A stretch of DNA of 64,000 nt from Archivesica marissinica (lineage: Eukaryota; Mollusca; Bivalvia; Venerida; Vesicomyidae). A model generated the notes under the pieces. The model did not search any database. It saw nothing but the letters and a program-made list of their open reading frames with translations, and had not been told where the DNA came from. The stretch is from assembly GCA_014843695.1 (NCBI GenBank), contig CM026402.1, positions 19,138,396-19,202,395 on the forward strand. The letters run 5' to 3'. The translations under genes and the position numbers were made by a program. This document shows, in pieces, positions 49,201 through 61,200 of this stretch; the stretch's first letter is position 1; the number at the start of each line of letters is the position of its first letter.

Positions 49201-52200
49201 TATATAGGAACTTCCTCCAGCTTTAAACTATGGATTACGACCCCCATGCCCCACTGGACTACAGATCTGTCTGTCGTCAGTCAAAACAGTAGGTGATATA
49301 ATAAATTATATAGGAACTTCCTCCAGCTTTAAACTATGGATTACGACCCCCATGCCCCACTGGACTACAGATCTGTCTGTCGTCAGTCAAAACAGTAGGT
49401 GATATAATAAATTATATAGGAACTTCCTCCAGCTTTAAACTATGGATTACGACCCCCATGCCCCACTGGACTACAGATCTGTCTGTCGTCAGTCAAAACA
49501 GTAGGTGATATAATAAATTATATAGGAACTTCCTCCAGCTTTAAACTATGGATTACGACCCCCATGCCCCACTGGACTACAGATCTGTCTGTCGTCAGTC
49601 AAAACAGTAGGTGATATAATAAATTATATAGGAACTTCCTCCAGCTTTAAACTATGGATTACGACCCCCATGCCCCACTGGACTACAGATCTGTCTGTCG
49701 TCAGTCAAAACAGTAGGTGATATAATAAATTATATAGGAACTTCCTCCAGCTTTAAACTATGGATTACGACCCCCATGCCCCACTGGACTACAGATCTGT
49801 CTGTCGTCAGTCAAAACAGTAGGTGATATAATAAATTATATAGGAACTTCCTCCAGCTTTAAACTATGGATTACGACCCCCATGCCCCACTGGACTACAG
49901 ATCTGTCTGTCGTCAGTCAAAACAGTAGGTGATATAATAAATTATATAGGAACTTCCTCCAGCTTTAAACTATGGATTACGACCCCCATGCCCCACTGGA
50001 CTACAGATCTGTCTGTCGTCAGTCAAAACAGTAGGTGATATAATAAATTATATAGGAACTTCCTCCAGCTTTAAACTATGGATTACGACCCCCATGCCCC
50101 ACTGGACTACAGATCTGTCTGTCGTCAGTCAAAACAGTAGGTGATATAATAAATTATATAGGAACTTCCTCCAGCTTTAAACTATGGATTACGACCCCCA
50201 TGCCCCACTGGACTACAGATCTGTCTGTCGTCAGTCAAAACAGTAGGTGATATAATAAATTATATAGGAACTTCCTCCAGCTTTAAACTATGGATTACGA
50301 CCCCCATGCCCCACTGGACTACAGATCTGTCTGTCGTCAGTCAAAACAGTAGGTGATATAATAAATTATATAGGAACTTCCTCCAGCTTTAAACTATGGA
50401 TTACGACCCCCATGCCTCACTGGACAATGTTTTTCCCCCCAAATTTTATTTCCTGATCCATATACACAATAATTCCACATATTCCAAACATGTAAATGTA
50501 ATGAAAACAGTGCTAATATCCAACAGTATTAACACAAACCATGCATGATATTTCCATGTTATACACAATCATGTTAAATTGTGTAATAACCAGATGCATA
50601 TTGAAAGGAAAGCTTGGATGATTTTGAATGAAAGAAATAAGACTAGCAAAGGAATGTAAGAAATATCAGTGAATGATAAGTGTGGATGATTGCCTACATA
50701 TATTATACATTTATGGACAGGTTAACGATATTCTAACACGACCCAGCTAGTAACATACATAGTTGTAGAGTAAAATCTACCTTGGGTTATTCTGCGATAT
50801 ACCTACCTTGAACTATGCTGCGCGCACACCGTGTTTTGGCTATTCCATTTATACAATGCGTGTAAAGTTTTATGAATGAAAGTCATGTGATGTTTGTAAA
50901 TACTACCGTGGGAATTCGCGGAAGTGAGCTATTTTTAGAATCAGATAATCTCTTGTCCGTCTTGTTTTTCTGTTAAGTCTCAGTTACTATTCTGTACAGT
51001 TTTATTTGACAAAATAAATAAACTTTTGTTCATTTATGCACTAGATTGATATTTTCTATAAAAAATAATGTCATCACCCCTTACGCGGGAAGAAATTTCG
51101 AAAGCCAAATGCAGCGGAGTAGCACGGCGTTTGAAGAAAATACTCTTTTGATTCTCGTCTAAAATTATTAGAAGTAAGCCTTCGGCCTTCATGATATATT
51201 TCTACGCATAAGAACTTCAAACTCGGGTTATTCTGCGATATACCACGGTTGATACTTATTATTTCTTAAATATTCATACACTGGACAATGTTGGAGAACA
51301 AGGGTGACCATCTGGATACGACCATCAATACTTGGAAGGATTATTGTTGTGTGTTACAAGTTGCACAAATAGCTACAGAGCTACTTTCCATATTTAATAT
51401 GGTGGAGAAAGAATCCAGGTGATACCCCAGGCATTGTTCCCGGCACCCGGACAGAATCACCGACCTGATTGGTCTCAAACCCACAACTGAGAGAGACAAA
51501 TGATTGTCAGTCCACAACATTCACACTGATGTTTTCTCAATTGAAACCAATCAGACTTCAGTATAAACCATACCAACCACTGCGAGGGAACAGAACATAA
51601 TGGAGGTTCAAATTCAATCAGTGCGAAAGAGGTGTCATAAATACTCGCTAACGGCTCAAACATACTAGAAATAGAAAAAGACACTAAAAATATTGTTTTG
51701 GCTTTTCGCTGAGATCTCTACATTTACATATTAATCACAACACTCAATATTGAGCATGACATGGAGGCGTTTGTCAGGGACAGTTGCTAATACTGAGCAT
51801 GACATGGAGGCGTTTGTCGGGGACAGTTGCTAATACTGAGCATGACATGGAGGCGTTTGTCAGGGACAGTTGCTAATACTGAGCATGACATGGAGGCGTT
51901 TGTCGGGGACAGTTGCTAATACTGAGGCGCTTGTCAGGGACAGTTGCTAATACTGAGCATGACATGGAGGCGTTTGTCGGGGACAGTTGCTAATACTGAG
52001 GCGCTTGTCAGGGACAGTTGCTAATACTGAGCATGACATGGAGGCGTTTGTCGGGGACAGTTGCTAATACTGAGGCGCTTGTCAGGGACAGTTGCTAATA
52101 CTGAGCATGACATGGAGGCGTTTGTCGGGGACAGTTGCTAATACTGAGGCGCTTGTCAGGGACAGTTGCTAATACTGAGGCGCTTGTCAGGGACAGTTGT

Positions 52201-55200
52201 TAATACTGAGCATGATATGGAGGCGCTTGTCGGGGACAGTTGCTAATACTGAGGTGCTTGTCAGGGACAGTTGCTAATATTGAGCATGACATGGAGGCGC
52301 TTGTCGGGGACAGTTGATAATACTGAGGCGCTTGTCAGGGACAGTTGCTAATACTGAGTATGACAGGGAGGCACTTGTCGGGGACAGTTGCCAATACTGA
52401 GTATGACAGGGAGGCACTTGTCAGGGACAGTTGCTAATACCGAGTATGACAGGAAGGCGCTTGTCTGGGGCAGTTGCTAATACTGAGTATGACAGGGAGG
52501 TGCTTGTCGGGGACAGTTGCTAATACTGAGTATGACAGGGAGGTGCTTGTCGGGGACAGTTGCTAATACTGAGTATGACAGGGAGGCACTTGTCGGGGAC
52601 AGTTGCTAATACTGAGTATGACAGGGAGGCACTTGTCGGGGACAGTTGCTAATACCGAGTATGACAGGGAGGCGTGTGTCGGGAACAGTTGCTAAAAATC
52701 TGATTAATTAAGACAGAGAGTGCTAAAAATAACTACATACTAAGGTTAGAAACAGTCATTACTGTTACATGAGTGGTGGTACAATGACAGACATAGATGT
52801 TGTATACTACAAAGTCAGATTTCAGCTACACCCAAAAACCAACCCTAGACTTGGTGGTTCAGGTTGCCTTATTGGTAAATATACATGGTAATATCCTTGT
52901 AGCTCTCAGCACGTACATTATACATGGCATATAAAACAGTAACTTGCCATATTGAGTGATCCATCTGCTTTGGTCGGCCAGGACAAAGCCTGTTTATTCC
53001 ACTTAGGGTTGGTAGCATCATTAAACTTCCACTGTCCAAGGTTACTAAACCTCTCCTGTTTTAGAGCGAACCTGAATATACCAATAATATGTCAACAGTA
53101 AACGTGAATATACTGATAATATGTCAATAGTAAACTTGAATATACCGATAATATGTCAATAGTAAACTTGAATATACAGATAATATGTCAATAGTAAACC
53201 TGAATATACCGATAATATGTCAATAGTAAACCTGAATATACCGATAATATGTTAATAGTAAACCAGAATATACCGATAATATGTCAATAGTAAACCAGAA
53301 TATACCGATAATATGTTAATAGAAGAAGAAGAAACTTTATTTTCCAATTTGAACTAAAAAGTTCATCATTGTACAACATATATATACATAAAATCATTCA
53401 CGTGAAAATTATGTCAATATCAGAAAAGTATATACCTTATTGACAATACCTACTATATATATAAATGATATATAACATATAATTAACAGTCTCATTATTT
53501 TCGGATAATGCATTCAATACAGGTTGCTTAGGTATATAAATACGAAAATATGAAATCCGATTTAAGTATCTTGTACATATCTAAATAAAGGAGGTTGAAC
53601 TCAGTTTAAGTGGTACTATATAAAATTAAAAATTATTATAACAAATATCATGTTACATATACGATGGAATAGAACCACGCGCGTCTGAGTGTAAATGCTT
53701 CATACAGATATTTTCCTAATTTTGCTATAACATTATTGTTGTGAGATTGCATTAAAGTTACAAATTTGAAAACACTAGGTCTATTGTAGTAGTACTTTTT
53801 AATATATTTCTTTCTAATGTTAGTGTAAGCTGAACAAATCAGAACAAAGTGGTATTCATCCTCTACATCAGTTGACCCACAGTATAAACAATAACGCAAT
53901 TCCCGCGCGACACGATTTGCTCCATAGCGGCCCGTTTCAATACGTAATTTATGCGAAGAAAGCCTAAATTTAGATAAGGCAATTCTATATTTTGATTGTA
54001 AATCATTTATAGTAAACCTGAATATACCGATAATATGTCAATAGTAAACCTGAATATACCGATAATATGTTAATAGTAAACCAGAATATACCGATAATAT
54101 GTCAATAGTACACCTGAATATACCGATAATATGTTAATAGTAAACCTGAATATACCGATAATATGTCAATAGTAAACCTGAATATACCGATAATATGTTA
54201 ATAGTAAACCTGAATATACCGATAATATGTTAATAGTACACCTGAATATACCGATAATATGTCAATAGTACACCTGAATATACCGATAATATGTCAATAG
54301 TAAACCTGAATATACCGATAATATGTCAATAGCAAACCTGAATATACCGATAATATGTCAATAGTAAACCTGAATATACCGATAATATGTTAATAGTAAA
54401 CCAGAACATACCGATAATATGTCAATAGTAAACCAGAATATACCGATAATATGTTAATAGTAAACCTGAATATACCGATAATATGTCAATAGTAAACCTG
54501 AATATACCGATAATATGTCAATAGTAAACCTGAATATACCGATAATATGTCAATAGTAAACCTGAATATACCGATAATATGTTAATAGTAAACCAGAATA
54601 TACCGATAATATGTCAATAGTAAACCAGAATATACCGATAATATGTCAATAGTAAACTTGAATATACCGATAATATGTCAATAGTAAACCTGAATATACC
54701 GATAATATGTCAATAGTAAACCTGAATATACCGATAATATGTCAATAGTAAACTTGAATATACCGATAATATGTCAATAGTAAACCTGAATATACCGATA
54801 ATATGTCAATAGTAAACTTGAATATACCGATAATATGTCAATAGTAAACCTGAATATACCGATAATATGTCAATAGTAAACCTGAATATACCAATAATAT
54901 GTCAATAGTAAACCTGAATATACCGATAATATGTCAATAGTAAACCTGAATATACCGATAATATGTCAATAGTAAAGCGTCTCTTTATATGAAAAAGTTG
55001 GCAGTTTCTTACGGAGGCTGGAGCATCAAGTACTGGTTAACCGCTGGAGCCTGCCCAGGAAAGATGTTGTTAGGTAAACTGTCCACCGACGATATAGCCC
55101 AAAATGGTGCTGATGAAGGCATAAAACCTGAATAAACAAACAAACAAACAATTACCTCTGTAAGGTCTTGTCTTTCTTGGTGAGTGGATCCGACACCATC

Positions 55201-58200
55201 ATATACACTCTGCTGCCAGGCTTCACACCTACTGGCTGTTTACCATCTTCAGTCTCCTCTCCAAACTTCTTACCAAGATAGGTCAACAGCAAATTGGGTT
55301 TCGCCTAAAATAGAAATAATATAACTAATATATTAAAAAAACGATGACAATACAATAAAACCTGCTTGAACGACCAGAATGTATTAAGAGACCACAATTT
55401 AAGTTTAGACTTGATTATTTTACAACGATTGCGAAAGTTTTAACAACTTATATTAATCACTCTCATTGGCGTGGATGAAAGCGTAAATGTGGTCATTAGT
55501 GTGGGAGGAAACCGGAGTACCCGGAGAAAACCCACCTGTCCGATCTGGCGACCACCGTACCATCTCACATACTTCCCGGTCAGAGGATCGAACCTGGGTT
55601 GCATTGGTGAGAAGCGAGCACGCTAATCACTGCGCTAATCGGACAACCTGATAGACCACATTTTAAGTTCCCATTTGTGCTAAGAAACAAATTAGCCTGT
55701 ATTAAGAGACCATTAGAGCTTAGACACCACTATTTGCTCTTCCATTTGGTGGTCTCTTAATACAAGTTTGTAGTTGGTCAAAAGATAGATCAATAACAAG
55801 CATTGAGACCTAAAATTCAGATGTACGTGCATACTTTGATAGCAGAAAGCAAGCCTGTAATTGGTAGATATCTCCAAGTGCCATTCATTGGGGGTTTTTA
55901 CTCCACAAGAAAACTTGTTTTAGTTTAATCATATTTTATTGATTGCTTCATTTTATATTCAGTCTACCGTTATGTCAAAATCGGTTATGTCGAAATTCTC
56001 CGGTTATCTCGAAGTCGGATCAAAGTCCCGTTTCAGACACTATCATTTTACATATAACTGGCTATGTTTATGTTTTTGTTAAGTGAAACTTCTGTTATGT
56101 CAAAGTATTTTGTTCGGTCCGACGGAATTCGACATAACGGATGTAGACTGTAATTACCGTATATGTGGGAATACACAACATGACAATTTAAAGAAAAGCA
56201 TTTGGAAGCATTGGGGTTGACTGTCCACAGTAGGTGTGGATTTCAATACCTTTGGTGCTATTTGGAAGCATTGGGGTTGGATGTACACAGTAGGTGTGGA
56301 TTTCAATACCTTTGATGCTATGGTGGCATCCAGGTTGAATGTACACAGTTGGTGTTGACTTCATTGACCTTTGGTGCTATTTAGAAGTATTGGGGTTGAA
56401 TGTACACAGTAATTGTGGATTTCAATACCTTTGATGCTATGGTGGCATCCGGGTTGAATGTCCACAGCTGGCTTGGATTTCCAACCATCTTCTTCTGTAG
56501 GGAGACGACATAGCCTGACAATTTGGTGTTCTTCCCTATCAGATTGGTGTCAATTTGTACATCAGACACAGCCAGGCACAGCTGGGGGAACGGCTTAATG
56601 TATATAAATCCAGACTGAAAACAAAACACACTAAATAAATATACACATTTTGGTGTAAAAACAAAATTGCTGCCCTAAGTAAAATTAGAATGAGGTCTCG
56701 AGAATGATTAATTTAAGTTGTAAGAACTTGTTTTGCAATAGAGCTAAAATAAATTTATATAAACTAAACAATTACAAAATGCTCACCTTTGATATAACCC
56801 AGATCTGAGATTCTGATGGCCATAGTTCTTTGTGTCCTTTAGTTAACTTGTTGTTCATAATGATTTCTGGGTATAATACCTTCCTAGGTTCCATCTGAAA
56901 TGTGACAGGAAGCAAGAATAGTGAGAGTTTGTAACTTAACCACATTTGATAAATATGTACACATTTGCAAATAATTTCTGTTATTATCAAACTGTTAAAT
57001 GTATAATGTTTGTGAAATGTGTTTAACCCTTTCAACACCACAGACCTCTATATAGGCTTACAAAAAGTGTAGATCCAGGCGTAAAACCCGAAATATAACA
57101 ATAATATAACATAGATTTGTTGAGGAGAATTGGTGATACGAAGAGTCTCATAATAAACAGACAAACCTACTGGTAGTCAAAATAAGATTATACAAATATA
57201 TTTTCTAGTACATTAAATCGGTTTAACCCTTTCAACACCACAGACCTCTATATAGGCTTACAAAAAGTGTAGATCCAGATGAGCCGGCTCATGATGATCC
57301 GTCTCATCAGGATCTGCACTTTTTGCAAGTAGTATTACTAATTTTAGACAAAATTACCCATCTTGATAAATGAACTGGTCCGAATGTAATTTTCTTATTC
57401 ATTTATTGGTCTAAGAATATCATGGACCAGTCCATGTCAGTTACTTGGTGTTGAAAGAGTTAAATAACAAAATAAATATATTCAATAAAAAAAGAAAAGA
57501 AAAAAAAGAATAGCGAGGGCCAATATATAATTAGCGTTTACCCGTTACATATATTGAAGAGGACCATAAACAATGCAAAAGTCGCAGGCCGACACATTAT
57601 GTATACACCCCCACACACACATACAGTCATGTAACTTGAACATTTGACAAATAAATTGCAACTTTTAAGTGTAAGGCTATCCATTCTGTAAATAACTTTA
57701 TCTTAGAATTGAACTTTAAACAACTATAATTGATAGATAGATATGGCGACTACTTATCCACTGCATGATAGCTAAATGGCTGTCGTTTGTATGGAGATAT
57801 AATAGTATATTAACCTAAATCTCTATGTAGTCCCAGTAATATCTATTGAGGTGGAATAGATATGGCAACTACTTATCCATTGCATGATAGCTAAATGGCT
57901 GCCGTTTGTATGGAGATATAATAGTATATTAACCTAAATCTCCATCCATGAAGTCCCAGTAAAATCTATTGAGGTGGGATAGATATGGCGACTACTTATC
58001 CACTGCATGATAGCTAAATGGCTGTCATTTCTATGGAGATATAATAGTATATTAACCTAAATCTCTATGTAGTCCCAGTAATATCTATGGAGGTGGGATA
58101 GATATGGCAACTACTTATCCATTGCATGATAGCTAAATGGCTGTCGTTTGTATGGAGATATAATAGTATGTTAACCTAAATCTCATGTAGTCCCAGTAAT

Positions 58201-61200
58201 ATCTATGGAGGTGGGATAGATATGGCGACTACTTATCCACTGCATGATAGCTAAATGGCTGTCGTTTGTATGGAGATATAATAGTATATTAACCTAAATC
58301 TCTATGTAGTCCCAGTAATATCTATGGAGGTGGGATAGATATGGCGACTACTTATCCTTGCATGATAGCTAAATGGCTGTCGTTTGTATGGAGATATAAT
58401 AGTATATTAACCTAAAACTCCATGAAGTCCCAGTAAAATCTATGGAGGTGGGATAGATATGGCAACTACTTATCCATTGAATGATAGCTAAATGGCTGCC
58501 GTTTGTATGGAGATATAATAGTATATTAACCTAAAACTCCATGAAGTCCCAGTAATATCTATGGAGGTGGGATAGATATGGCAACTACTTATCCATTGCA
58601 TGATAGCTAAATGGCTGCCGTTTGTATGGAGATATAATAGTATATTAACCTAAATCTCCATGAAGTCCCAGTAAAATCTATTGAGGTGGGATAGATATGG
58701 CAACTACTTATCCATTGCATGATAGCTAAATGGCTGCCGTTTGTATGGAGATATAATAGTATATTAACCTAAATCTCCATGAAGTCCCAGTAAAATCTAT
58801 TGAGGTGGGATAGATATGGCAACTACTTATCCATTGCATGATAGCTAAATGGCTGCCGTTTGTATGGAGATATAATAGTATATTAACCTAAATCTCTATG
58901 TAGTCCCAGTAATATCTATGGAGGTGGGATAGATATGGCAACTACTTATCCATTGCATGATAGCTAAATGGCTGCTGTTTGTATGGAGATATAATAGTAT
59001 ATTAACCTAAATCTCCATGAAGTCCCAGTAAAATCTATTGAGGTGGGATAGATATGGCAACTACTTATCCATTGCATGATAGCTAAATGGCTGTCGTTTG
59101 TATGGAGATATAATAGTATATTAATCTAAATCTCTTGAAGGAAAGAGTTAAATGGCTGCCGTTTGTAAGGAGATATAATAGTATATTAACCTAAATCTCT
59201 TGAAGGAAAGGGTTAATTAGTGGAGGGTGCGGGGAGGAATATGTAACTGATTTTGTCATGGAGGGCAAATGTCCATAATTATATCTATAAAAATGAACTA
59301 TACGATATAAGTTACCATAAATTGTAGATAATGTCCTCTAGGATCCAGCTCGGCCATGCTGGCCATAGCCTCGATCTGATTCTTTTCACCTTCGTGTTGA
59401 CATGGCACGTAGTTGTATACCGCCGGGAAACCTATACTAGCTTCATAATTCTCATGGCTGCAAAGTAATACACGTACAACAGAATACTGTAAAGCTTCGT
59501 TTGTTTGTTTCCTTTAGTTTAATCATATTATATTTTGACACTTGATTAGCAAGGATACTGTACACCATTACCATGTAAATATTCTATTTTCGAGGGTACC
59601 GTACACCGTGTTACCATGTAAATATTTTATTTTCGAGGGTACCGTACACCATTACCATTTAAATATTCTATTTTCGAGGGTACCGTACACCATTACCATG
59701 TAAATATTTTATTTTCGAGGGTACCGTACACCATTACCATTTAAATATTCTATTTTCGAGGGTACCGTACACCATTACCATTTAAATATTCTATTTTCGA
59801 GGGTACCGTACACCATTACCATTTAAATATTCTATTTTCGAGGGTACCGTACACCATTACCATTTAAATATTCTATTTTCGAGGGTACCGTACACCATTA
59901 CCATTTAAATATTCTATTTTCGAGGGTACCGTACAGCATTACCATGTAAATATTCTATTTTCGAGGGTACCGTACACCATTACCATGTAAATATTCTATT
60001 TTCGAGGGTACCGTACACCATTACCATGTAAATATTTTATTTTTGAGGGTAACGTACACCATTACCATTTAAATATTCTATTTTCGAGGGTACCGTACAC
60101 CATTACCATTTAAATATTCTATTTTCGAGGGTACCGTACACCATTACCATGTAAATATTCTATTTTCGAGGGTACCGTACAGCATTACCATGTAAATATT
60201 CTATTTTCGAGGGTACCGTACACCATTACCATTTAAATATTCTATTTTCGAGGGTACCGTACACCATTACAAGGTAAATATTCTATTTTCGAGGGTACCG
60301 TACACCATTACAAGGTAAATATTCTATTTTCGAGGGTACCGTACACCATTACAAGGTAAATATTCTATTTTCGAGGGTACTGTACACCATTACAAGGTAA
60401 ATATTCTATTTTCGAGGGTACCGTACACCATTACAAGGTAAATATTCTATTTTCGAGGGTACCGTACACCATTACAAGGTAAATATTCTATTTTCGAGGG
60501 TACTGTACACCATTACAAGGTAAATATTCTATTTTCGAGGGTACTGTACACCATTACAAGGTAATATTCTATTTTCGAGGGTACTGTACACCATTACAAG
60601 GTAAATATTCTATTTTCGAGGGTACTGTACACCATTACAAGGTAAATATTCTATTTTCGAGGGTACTGTACACCATTACAAGGTAAATATTCTATTTTCG
60701 AGGGTACCGTACACCATTACAAGGTAAATATTCTATTTTCGAGGGTACCGTACACCATTACAAGGTAAATATTCTATTTTCGAGGGTACCGTACACCATT
60801 ACAAGGTAAATATTCTATTTTCGAGGGTACCGTACACCATTACAAGGTAAATATTCTATTTTCGAGGGTACTGTACACCATTACAAGGTAAATATTTGAA
60901 GCAGTACATGCCAATTTATCTCTTCAATGCTATTAGGGTTATTGGTAGTATTCGTGGATCAGGGATGTCGTAAACAGAGTGACGGTACCATGCTATTGTC
61001 AATAATGCCCTCCGGTGTTTGTTCATGCCTATGCAAAGCATTAACCTCAGATAAATTTATCCGAGAAACACTGGAAACTCAAGACATTGTGGATTGTTAG
61101 CAGGCAGCTACCAGCTACCACACAACTTGTTTACAAAATAACGGCATTAACTGGGTAATTCTTCTAGCATGTGCTGTTCTCTAAGTTTAAATCATTGCAC

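Noticed and set aside
51475..51684. Minus-strand frame with CECCGLTIICLSQLW as a possible DCDC1 exon
   Set aside because: Exon 8 already joins exon 9 in phase, the segment has no DCX or QxW motif, and it lies outside the gap between those joins only if skipped.
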